DNA from: Flavipsychrobacter stenotrophus
GTDB taxonomy: Bacteria > Bacteroidota > Bacteroidia > Chitinophagales > Chitinophagaceae
Reading direction: 5' to 3'
DNA length: 5,304 nt
NCBI GenBank assembly: GCA_947371715.1
Contig: CANBQQ010000259.1
Location: 1-5,304 of the forward strand
Position numbers and translations under genes: made by a program. Below are positions 1 through 5,304 of this stretch, one piece after another. The stretch's first letter is position 1, and every line of letters starts with the position of its first letter. The notes beneath the pieces were generated by a model. It searched no databases, had not been told where the DNA came from, and worked only from the letters and a program-made list of their open reading frames with translations.

Positions 1-435
1 AAGTGTAGCAGCGGTGGTGCCCCATGCAGTACTATTGAATGATGTACCTGTATTACAATTGTTATACAACGTAGTGGTGTTAGTGACAGTAGACATATCG
101 CCTGAAAAACCGGTGATCGCCACGGGTGGATTACCTGTTGTTGTAGCCGCAGTGTTAATTGTAAATCTCAATGTCACTGCACTAACAGTAGCACCCGGAG
201 GCACAAGGCCCGCAAGATTAAAAACCGCCCAGCCACGCCTCACACCATTTGCAGCCGCAGGAGCACCATTGTTTTTGGCTTCAATATTACCATCCAGCCT
301 CTGAGGCGTATTCCAGTTGCGGATGGTGCCCGTTTTGAAAGAATTTGCTGCTCCGGTAGCGTTGACAGTAACCACCACAGCACGCCCCTGAGCTGCAACA
401 AGACACAATAACAATAAGGTGTATAATTTCTTCAT
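1..435 (-). CDS. Exported beta-rich protein, N-terminal part (C-terminus beyond window)
   Basis: The reading frame is open from an ATG at 435 to the left edge (145 codons), so only the N-terminus is present. It begins MKKLYTLLLLCLVAAQGRA, a typical signal peptide: basic start, Leu-rich core, probable cleavage near residues 15-19. The mature part is rich in Thr, Ala, Gly and Asn and has alternating hydrophobic residues suggesting beta strands. Residues about 66-94 (RRGWAVFNLAGL, then PPGATVSAVTLRF) resemble the strand-turn-strand core of DNRLRE/CBM96-like surface beta-sandwich domains, whose usual form is R-x-y-x-x-F-D-L-S-x-l-P-x-G-A-x-I-x-x-A-x-L. That family link is from memory and tentative. 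No catalytic motif is visible. A perfect palindrome GTTAATTAAC (440-449) sits where a ribosome binding site would be, and no Shine-Dalgarno is seen, as is usual in Bacteroidota. It follows the T9SS cargo gene in the same direction after 218 bp, behind a terminator candidate, so it is probably its own transcription unit. Whether it also ends in a T9SS sorting domain cannot be seen. Confidence 0.85.
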   Translation of the reverse strand, partial: MKKLYTLLLLCLVAAQGRAVVVTVNATGAANSFKTGTIRNWNTPQRLDGNIEAKNNGAPAAANGVRRGWAVFNLAGLVPPGATVSAVTLRFTINTAATTTGNPPVAITGFSGDMSTVTNTTTLYNNCNTGTSFNSTAWGTTAATL

Positions 436-469
436 ATCAGTTAATTAACCCGAATTTTTATTAATAGTA

Positions 470-495
470 GCAATAAAGATTTCACCTTTTATTGC
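470..495. promoter_or_regulatory. Inverted repeat in leader of the 435 gene
   Basis: GCAATAAA (470-477) and TTTATTGC (488-495) form a perfect 8-bp inverted repeat with a 10-nt spacer, 35-60 bp upstream of the ATG at 435. ATTGCA recurs as a direct repeat at 491-496 and 509-514. It could be a leader hairpin or an operator for a dimeric regulator. In such AT-rich DNA, chance is also possible. Confidence 0.35.
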
Positions 496-568
496 ACAAA
501 AAGTATTCATTGCAAGATAAATTATAGTCATTAAAATACCAAATAATGACATTTATTTAAAATATAAC

Positions 569-576
569 CAAAACTA
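569..576 (-). promoter_or_regulatory. Candidate Bacteroidota -7 element for the 435 gene
   Basis: On the minus strand this reads TAGTTTTG, a full match to the Bacteroidota -7 consensus TAnnTTTG. It lies 134 bp upstream of the ATG at 435, implying a leader of roughly 125 nt that would include the inverted repeat at 470-495. No TTG-type -33 element is found at the expected spacing, so the call rests on one 8-mer. Confidence 0.3.
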
Positions 577-596
577 AATTAACAACCCTGTTTCCT

Positions 597-632
597 AAAA
601 TGCACAAAAGCTGCCAAAATGCAGCCTTTGTG
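597..632 (-). terminator. Hairpin terminator candidate after the T9SS cargo gene
   Basis: The arms 603-614 and 621-632 pair over 12 positions around a 6-nt loop (615-620). In minus-strand RNA the single non-Watson-Crick pair (609/626) is a G-U wobble; read on the plus strand it would be an A/C mismatch, which favours minus-strand function. The 3' arm is followed by CATTTT, a short U tract. It starts 22 bp after the stop codon of the 1018-aa gene, the normal place for an intrinsic terminator. The weak U run is the main reservation. Confidence 0.6.
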
Positions 633-653
633 TGTATTTATCGAAATTTTCTA

Positions 654-890
654 TTACTGTTTCACCAATTTCTCTACGTGCACACGGTTGCCCTTACTAT
701 CAAAGACCGTGATCATGTACAAACCGTTGGGTAAAGATGAAATATCCATATCATTCTTGTTGGTACCGGTCATTACTGACTTTCCTTCCAATGTGCTGAT
801 CGCTACATTTACCTCTGCTGTGCTGGCCACATGTACTGTGCTGGTAGCAGGGTTAGGGTAAATGCTGATCTCGTTTTCTCCGTTCACATT
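654..890 (-). other. T9SS type A sorting domain (protein residues 941-1018)
   Basis: This is the C-terminal segment of the 1018-aa protein. It shows the family layout: a short linker (ENVNGENE), the ISIYPNPA motif, a strand with TVHVAS, a middle strand VNVAISTLEGKSVM, the LPNGLYMITV motif and a final basic strand with the last Lys two residues from the end. It is the export signal recognised by the T9SS translocon and implies a functional T9SS elsewhere in the genome. Confidence 0.9.
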
Positions 891-3710
891 TTCAACAGCC
901 AGGTTGTAAACCGGAAGGTCTGAAGAAAGCAATATGCAACCATTAACGTCTGTAACCTTTACACGATAAGCAGCATTAGTGAATGCAGCAACACGGTAGC
1001 TGGTAGCACCCGGTATCATTACCGTATTAGCATACCACTGATAAGAAGCGTAGGTAGTGTATGTACTTACGTAAGTACCATCGTAGCTGAGTACAGGGAT
1101 GATAGCCGGGAATACTGTAACTGTGACAGGTGCAGTAAGTACTGCGCAGCTACCCGGGATATTCACAAAGCAAGTGTATACGCCAGTAACGTTGGCCACA
1201 TAGGTTGCAGATACTGCACCCGGTATGTTAACACCATTACGCTTCCACTGGTAAATTACACCCGGAATAGCACTTGTACTTGCGGTAAGCAGCAGGCTGT
1301 TGCCCGTGCAGAACGATGTAGCACCTGTGGTAAGAATGGTAGGTGTAGCTACCACGGTAACTGTAGTAGAGGCTGTAGTAGTTGCACAACCAGCAGCAGA
1401 TGTAACTACAGCATGATATGTGCCTGATGTTGTAGCAGTGTAGGTGCTTGCTGTTTCACCGGCAATAGCACCTGCGGCATCGTACCACTGGTAAGTATAA
1501 CCACCACCAATAGCAGCTGTAATATTTACACTACCACCGGTACAGAACGCTGTAGGTCCTGACGTGGTGACAGTAGATGGAGGTGCAGGATTAACCGTTA
1601 TCGTAACAGTGTTAGGACTGTTGGTAATACACGTAGCAGCATTGGTAACGCGTATAGTGTATGTACCTGAAGTTCTTGCAGTATAAGTGCGGCTGGTAGC
1701 ACCCGGTATTGAACCCGGATTGTACCACTGATAAGTAACACCTGCGGTAACCGGTACTGAAAGCACTACGCTATCGAATGAACAGATAGTGAACGGACCC
1801 GCAGGAGAAATAGTTGCTGAGGCAACCGTAGGAGCTGTGGCGGTAGTAATAGTAGTACCCGGTGCAGCGCTGGTATCAAAGCAACCTGTAGCAGTACGTG
1901 TTTCCAACAAGCGGTAAGTACCCGGTACGTTGGTCACATATTGATTGTTGGTAGCACCAACAATTGGCACGTTGCCCAATAACCACTGGTAAGTGATACC
2001 CGGAACAACACCTGCTGTGAGGGTAACATTGTTACCTGAGCACACCACAGTAGATGATGAAGAGAAGGATGATGATGGCGAAGGATTAACCGTCAACGAT
2101 ACCGTGTTAGATGTAGCAAAGCACGTATTGGCAGTGTTGGTTACTACCATAGTATAAGTTCCGGTAGAGGTAGCACCATAGGTAGTGCCTGTAGCTCCCG
2201 CCAGAGGGAAACCTGAACGCCACCACCTGTAGGTAACACCAGACTGTGTGCTGGTAGTAAGCGTAGTAGTATTGCCCGAGCATACGGTAATAGGACCGGC
2301 AGGAGTGACCACCGGAACCGCAGGAGGCGTATTGACCGTAACAGTAGTATTGGTAGAAGACGCAGAACATGTACCGTTTACAACCGTAACATGGTAAACA
2401 CCTGATGCAGTTACATTATAAGACGCATTGGTAGCACCCGCTATGGCACCACCCGCATCGTACCACTGGTAAGTATAACCTGTAACTGTAGGAGTGGTGA
2501 GCGTTACTGTACTTGGTGAGCAAATAGTAGTAGGGCCGCTGGCGCTAACCGTAGGTACCGGTGTGGTAGTAACGGTAACGGTGTATGATGTGCCAATTGT
2601 AGTACAACCCGTAAAGAAGTCAAATATCTCTACATGGTAAGTTCCCGAGGCGCTGGTAGTAAGGGATGCAGTTGCGCTCATGGTAGTAAATAAAGCATCG
2701 TACCATGTGTAGCTGCTTATGCCGTCGTCAAACACACTCATTGTAACAGAACCCGGTGTGCAGAAAGACAATGGACCGGAAATAGTAGTAGTAGTATCGG
2801 CAGGCATATTAATATCTGCGAAAGTGGTAGCAGGAGGTGCACTTATGCAACCATAAGCATCGGTAACCGTAAGCGAGTAAGTACCTGCATAAGTAGCCCA
2901 ATCTGCTGATGCAATAATAGGATTAGGATCTGTACTGGTATAACCTCCAGGGCCTGCCCAGCTATAGGTATATGGCAATGCACCACCAAAAGGAGTTGAA
3001 AACAGATCTAACGGATCTCCTGAACAGTTAGGAAAGAAGGTAGTGCTGTTATCTGCTGTAGCGGCTACCGGTGGTTGAACGTAGGTAGCGGTGATATTAG
3101 TACCATTGTTTATTCTCAAAGTACCGGCAGCAGTAGTGCCACCCCAGCCGTATAATTTAAAAGTAGCTGTCTGGCCTGCGCAAATGTGCGCAACCCCACT
3201 ATAAACCAAATTTACAACTACTGGACCTCCTCCAGTCGCTCCAGTAGCACCAGTAACAAACGGCGCACCAAAGTTCTGATCTGGACCCGCGCCAATTGAA
3301 TACTGCATTTGAGCTGTTTGTGGGCCGGTATTGCTCACCTGTGAAAAGATAGTAATATTCGTCACTTCCAGCTCAGTGTTCGCATCATTTGTGATAGTGA
3401 AATACAAATATTTACCGGCAGCTTGCTCTGTTGCCAAACTAGTGGTTGGCCCCCAAGAAAAGTCAGTTGTATTATAGCAATCTGTAGCCGTATTCCACGT
3501 CAAACCCTGCCTGTCCCATTGAGAAACATTGACAGCAGTCGCCCCCGGGATCAAAGTAGCCGGTACTGACGGGAATGTACTAGGACCTGTAGGAGATGTT
3601 CCTACAAACAGATCCCACGTTGTACCACTAATTGGTATCTGCGCCAGTGAATGGAATGACTGTAGTTGCAATGACAGGAAGCAGATTGCAATAAGTATCA
3701 GTTTTTTCAT
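654..3710 (-). CDS. Large secreted Ig-like repeat protein with T9SS type A C-terminal sorting domain
   Basis: This 1018-residue protein is complete, from ATG at 3710 to TAA at 654-656. Residues 1-23 form a signal peptide (MKKLILIAICFLSLQLQ, then SLA before Gln24) for Sec export to the periplasm. Residues about 25-210 form a Gly/Thr/Asn-rich beta domain; its stretch around 100-140 (YLYFTITNDANTELEVTNIT, later GPQTAQMQYSI) resembles N-terminal beta-sandwich domains of other Bacteroidota surface proteins. Nine Ig-like modules follow (216-935). Residues about 941-1018 are a type A sorting domain with the SIYPNP motif at 949-954 and a typical LPNGLYMITV strand, ending in VEKLVKQ. By knowledge of the family, the T9SS carries such proteins across the outer membrane and the domain is removed or linked to surface lipopolysaccharide. 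No enzymatic motif is visible, so an adhesin, matrix or structural surface role is most likely; the ligand is unknown. The start is supported by the signal peptide directly after the ATG. Upstream DNA is AT-rich without Shine-Dalgarno. Confidence 0.95.
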   Translation of the reverse strand: MKKLILIAICFLSLQLQSFHSLAQIPISGTTWDLFVGTSPTGPSTFPSVPATLIPGATAVNVSQWDRQGLTWNTATDCYNTTDFSWGPTTSLATEQAAGKYLYFTITNDANTELEVTNITIFSQVSNTGPQTAQMQYSIGAGPDQNFGAPFVTGATGATGGGPVVVNLVYSGVAHICAGQTATFKLYGWGGTTAAGTLRINNGTNITATYVQPPVAATADNSTTFFPNCSGDPLDLFSTPFGGALPYTYSWAGPGGYTSTDPNPIIASADWATYAGTYSLTVTDAYGCISAPPATTFADINMPADTTTTISGPLSFCTPGSVTMSVFDDGISSYTWYDALFTTMSATASLTTSASGTYHVEIFDFFTGCTTIGTSYTVTVTTTPVPTVSASGPTTICSPSTVTLTTPTVTGYTYQWYDAGGAIAGATNASYNVTASGVYHVTVVNGTCSASSTNTTVTVNTPPAVPVVTPAGPITVCSGNTTTLTTSTQSGVTYRWWRSGFPLAGATGTTYGATSTGTYTMVVTNTANTCFATSNTVSLTVNPSPSSSFSSSSTVVCSGNNVTLTAGVVPGITYQWLLGNVPIVGATNNQYVTNVPGTYRLLETRTATGCFDTSAAPGTTITTATAPTVASATISPAGPFTICSFDSVVLSVPVTAGVTYQWYNPGSIPGATSRTYTARTSGTYTIRVTNAATCITNSPNTVTITVNPAPPSTVTTSGPTAFCTGGSVNITAAIGGGYTYQWYDAAGAIAGETASTYTATTSGTYHAVVTSAAGCATTTASTTVTVVATPTILTTGATSFCTGNSLLLTASTSAIPGVIYQWKRNGVNIPGAVSATYVANVTGVYTCFVNIPGSCAVLTAPVTVTVFPAIIPVLSYDGTYVSTYTTYASYQWYANTVMIPGATSYRVAAFTNAAYRVKVTDVNGCILLSSDLPVYNLAVENVNGENEISIYPNPATSTVHVASTAEVNVAISTLEGKSVMTGTNKNDMDISSLPNGLYMITVFDSKGNRVHVEKLVKQ
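906..3065 (-). repeat. Nine Ig-like modules within the T9SS cargo (residues 216-935)
   Basis: Approximate residue ranges are 216-300, 304-381, 384-459, 463-541, 544-622, 632-706, 710-786, 788-866 and 868-935. The consensus is C-S/T-x-G near the start, then vtLta, a YQWY strand, IpGAT, a Y-x-a-t-x-s-G-t-Y-x-v-x-V strand, a second Cys, and TVTVNP as linker. The first eight modules each have a Cys pair 51-59 residues apart (229/288, 317/369, 397/448, 477/530, 557/610, 643/694, 723/775, 801/855), compatible with one disulfide each; module 8 has an extra Cys847. The ninth keeps only Cys925. Module 1 is the most divergent and PKD/SprB-like. From memory, these resemble the Ig-like modules commonly found beside Bacteroidota C-terminal sorting domains. 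They probably form a rigid stalk holding the N-terminal domain off the cell. Confidence 0.85.
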
Positions 3711-3760
3711 ACAAAAGATAATTTTAAATTATTTTAAACCTGATAGGCGGTTTCAATCGG

Positions 3761-3768
3761 TAAAGCTA
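3761..3768 (-). promoter_or_regulatory. Weak -7 element candidate for the T9SS cargo gene
   Basis: The minus strand reads TAGCTTTA, matching seven of the eight positions of TAnnTTTG (final A instead of G). It sits 51 bp upstream of the ATG at 3710 and would give a leader of about 45 nt. No -33 TTG is seen at normal spacing. A stronger match was not found in the 218-bp gap. Confidence 0.25.
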
Positions 3769-3859
3769 ATAAAAATAGAGAAATAATTCTACATTATATT
3801 AATGTTACTTTAGTTTTAATAACGCCGACACATTTCTATTAAAGACATGCCTGCATCAC

Positions 3860-3946
3860 GGTATAGTTTGGTTATTATACCAACCAATGTTATTCATTGA
3901 GAGATAAAGTGCGCTGTAAGTATCCTTTTTAATTGATCTTTATCTC
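3860..3946 (-). other. Hairpin-rich trailer spanning the stop codon of the GldM-C-like gene
   Basis: Several perfect inverted repeats cluster here. GAGATAAAG (3901-3909) pairs with CTTTATCTC (3938-3946) over 9 bp with a 28-nt loop that contains the TAA stop (3929-3931). CAATG (3885-3889) pairs with CATTG (3895-3899) across a 5-nt loop. TTGGT (3868-3872) pairs with ACCAA (3879-3883), in competition with GGTATA (3860-3865) and TATACC (3876-3881). No run of U follows on the minus strand, so a classical intrinsic terminator is not shown. It may protect the mRNA 3' end or end transcription in another way. Confidence 0.35.
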
Positions 3947-4369
3947 CACATCATTCATTCTGCGGTACATATGTCGGGTATCTTCCAGTTTTAAATTTTC
4001 GAATAATACCACATCACCCTTCTTCAACGCCTCCATATGCAGCTCATTAAATATCTCCCGGGGCAGTTTAGCTCCCTTTATTACCTGGCTGCTGCGCAGA
4101 TCCTGACCTTTGGGATATATAGTAATTGAGTAACTGATGATCTTACTGTCCGGGAAACCGGCAGCCCGCAAGCCTACTTCAAGGTTGTCCATAAATGCAT
4201 GCAGGGTTGCATTATTATCTTCTATATATCCGAGCCTTATTATGGGGTTGGGCAGGTCGGCATCGGTTTTGGCTGCATGTTCACGCGCCCTGTCGGCATT
4301 GCCATAGGGCTGTGCGGTGGCTGCAAAGCTGAGGAAGAGGGCGACAATGAGTATGGATAATTTGTGCAT
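3929..4369 (-). CDS. Small exported protein resembling the GldM C-terminal domain
   Basis: The 146-residue product starts MHKLSILIVALFLSFAATAQ, a clear signal peptide with probable cleavage at ATA/Q around residue 19-20, so it acts in the periplasm or outside. Residues about 40-146 are one compact domain. The order of motifs resembles the last Ig-like domain of GldM/PorM: a leading L-x-x-x-M-x-N-L-E (56-64), KIISYSITIYPKG (76-88), SSQVIKGAKLP (93-103), LKKGDVVLFENLKLED (115-130) and a closing RRMNDVEIKIN (136-146). In full GldM (about 500 aa, with an N-terminal inner-membrane helix) this domain contacts the GldK/GldN ring of the T9SS motor. Here the membrane helix and the other periplasmic domains are absent, so it cannot be the motor subunit itself. 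It could be a free binding partner of T9SS or outer-membrane components, or a repurposed fold. The start is supported by the signal peptide immediately after the ATG. It lies 218 bp upstream of the T9SS cargo gene. Family assignment is from motif recall. Confidence 0.8.
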   Translation of the reverse strand: MHKLSILIVALFLSFAATAQPYGNADRAREHAAKTDADLPNPIIRLGYIEDNNATLHAFMDNLEVGLRAAGFPDSKIISYSITIYPKGQDLRSSQVIKGAKLPREIFNELHMEALKKGDVVLFENLKLEDTRHMYRRMNDVEIKIN

Positions 4370-4391
4370 GTGTAGTTGGGGGTTGGAGGGA

Positions 4392-4399
4392 TAAAGATA
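4392..4399 (-). promoter_or_regulatory. Candidate -7 element for the GldM-C-like gene
   Basis: The minus strand reads TATCTTTA, seven of eight positions of TAnnTTTG with final A, 23 bp upstream of the ATG at 4369, implying a leader of roughly 15-20 nt. The region where the -33 element would sit falls in the boundary copy of the repeat array (TTGTCTGAACC at 4406-4416), and no clear TTG is seen on the minus strand. The array end may therefore have taken the place of upstream promoter sequence. Confidence 0.3.
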
Positions 4400-4405
4400 T
4401 TTTAT

Positions 4406-5304
4406 TTGTCTGAACCTTGATGCGCATTGTCTGAACCAGGATTTTTAAAGGATTCAAGGATTTTCCTGATGCCCGATGGAAATGAAATTCTAAATCGGGC
4501 ATGGGATAGGTGTAATGTATTGCTTTTCATATGGTTGTGGTTTTTGGTCATGCCCGATCGTGCCCGATTAGTGTAGGGCATTGTCTGAACCAGGATTTTT
4601 AAAGGATTGAAAGATATTCCTGATGCCCGATGGGAAATGAAATTCAAATCGGGCATGGGACTGGTGTAATGTTGTTTTTCATGTAGTTGTGTTTTTTTGT
4701 CATGCCCGATCGTGCCCGATTTGTGTAGGGCATTGTCTGAACCAGGATTTTTAAAGGATTAAAGGATTTTCCTGATGCCCGATGGAAATGAAATTCTAAT
4801 CGGGCATGGGACTGTTGTAATGTATTGTTTTTCATGTAGTTGTGGTTTTTTGTCATGCCCGATCGTGCCCGATTAGTGTAGGGCATTGTCTGAACCAGGA
4901 TTTTTAAAGGATTAAAGGATTTTCCTGATGCCCGATGGAAATGAAATTCTAAATCGGGCATAGGATAGGTGTAATGTATTGCTTTTCATATGGTTGTGGT
5001 TTTTGGTCATGCCCGATCGTGCCCGATTTGTGTAGGTTTTCGTTAACGGGAATCAGAGATTCCCTACCGGTCGAACGAAGTCAGAGACTTCGCTCAGCGT
5101 AGAGATTTTTAAAGGATTCAAGGATTTTCCTGATGCCCGATGGAAATGAAATTCTAATCGGGCATGGGATAGGTGTAATGTATTGCTTTTCATATGGTTG
5201 TGGTTTTTGGTCATGCCCGATCGTGCCCGATTAGTGTAGGGCATTGTCTGAACCATGATTTTTAAAGGATTGAAAGATTTTCCTGATGTCCGATGGAAAT
5301 GAAA
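4406..5304. repeat. Tandem array, about 153-bp period, nearly six units, open at right edge
   Basis: Unit starts (TTGTCTGAACC) are at 4427, 4581, 4733, 4886 and 5244, giving lengths of 154, 152 and 153 for the uninterrupted units. The fifth lacks this start because of the element at 5037-5103 and resumes at 5104. The sixth is cut by the window at 5304. A stub copy of TTGTCTGAACC alone lies at 4406-4416, 21 bp before unit 1. Each unit reads, in order: TTGTCTGAACC; three GGATT words; ATGCCCGAT; a 16-nt AT-rich loop; ATCGGGCAT; about 46 variable nt; CATGCCCGATCG followed at once by TGCCCGAT; then GTGTAGGGCA. The stretch from 4370 to the edge contains no convincing gene. Short minus-strand frames recur with the repeat and carry no signal peptide or family motif. 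The TTGTCTGAACC-AGGATT module resembles dispersed repeats recalled from Bacteroidota intergenic DNA. Confidence 0.9.
5037..5103. repeat. Twin-hairpin element interrupting the tandem array
   Basis: At the junction of units 4 and 5 the 16 bp normally present (GCATTGTCTGAACCAG) are replaced by 67 bp of unrelated sequence. It contains two small perfect hairpins of the same design, 7-bp stems with an AGA loop: GGGAATC-AGA-GATTCCC (5048-5064) and CGAAGTC-AGA-GACTTCG (5076-5092). In minus-strand RNA the second extends to 10 bp (5073-5095) with one G-U pair. The palindromes GTTAAC (5042-5047) and ACCGGT (5066-5071) flank and separate them. No target-site duplication is visible. It looks like a REP/MITE-like short element or a separate repeat family; the type is inferred. 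Confidence 0.65.

Noticed and set aside
14..861. Plus-strand reading frames at 14-304 and 619-861
   Set aside because: They are antisense shadows of the 435 gene and of the 3' end of the large T9SS cargo gene. The minus-strand frames have signal peptides and domain motifs, and the plus-strand ones have none.
2107..2370. An 87-codon minus-strand frame inside the Ig-repeat gene
   Set aside because: It is an out-of-frame reading of the Thr/Val/Tyr-rich repeat codons, which gives a Tyr/Cys-rich product without motifs.
3529..3786. An 85-codon plus-strand frame over the start of the large gene
   Set aside because: It is antisense to the signal peptide and N-terminal domain of a well-supported protein and extends into AT-rich intergenic DNA.
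5037..5103. Insertion sequence
   Set aside because: Only 67 bp, no transposase and no visible target duplication; at most a short non-autonomous element.
4281..5256. Four minus-strand reading frames of 67-105 codons in the array, sharing motifs such as FHFHRASGK and LKILVQTM
   Set aside because: They are translations of the tandem repeat. Continuity arises only where the period is a multiple of three (153); units of 152 and 154 bp and the 67-bp element break the frame. No signal peptide, family motif or upstream signal is seen. Similar predicted proteins in databases would probably be repeat artefacts.
4427..5304. CRISPR array
   Set aside because: The whole unit of about 153 bp repeats, including what would be the spacer. 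There is no 23-47 bp repeat with unique spacers and no cas gene in view.

Overview
The window looks like a chromosomal segment of a Bacteroidota bacterium, probably a Chitinophagia/Sphingobacteriia-type genome (the class is an inference). Three things point there: a very large secreted protein with serial Ig-like repeats and a type IX secretion (T9SS) type A C-terminal sorting domain, a small protein resembling the C-terminal domain of the gliding/T9SS protein GldM, and AT-rich gene starts without Shine-Dalgarno sequences.

All three genes lie on the minus strand, so transcription runs from high to low coordinates. In that order: (i) 5304 to about 4406 is a non-coding tandem array with a period of about 153 bp that runs off the right edge; one junction carries a different 67-bp hairpin element. 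(ii) 4369-3929 encodes a 146-aa exported GldM-C-like protein, followed by a hairpin-rich trailer. (iii) 3710-654 encodes a 1018-aa T9SS cargo: signal peptide, N-terminal beta-rich domain, nine Ig-like modules and a sorting domain. A good hairpin terminator candidate follows it. (iv) 435-1 is the N-terminal 145 codons of another exported beta-rich protein, cut by the window edge. The two gaps between genes are 218 bp each and hold candidate promoters and inverted repeats.

The protein genes fit a cell-surface/T9SS theme: one clear cargo, one probable second exported protein, and a detached domain related to the T9SS motor protein GldM. No enzyme, RNA gene, CRISPR or transposase is visible. The least explained part is the right-hand array. 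Each unit couples a TTGTCTGAACC/AGGATT module to four copies of the octamer TGCCCGAT (three direct, one inverted), which can form alternative hairpins. Short reading frames in the array are by-products of the repeat and are not annotated as genes.
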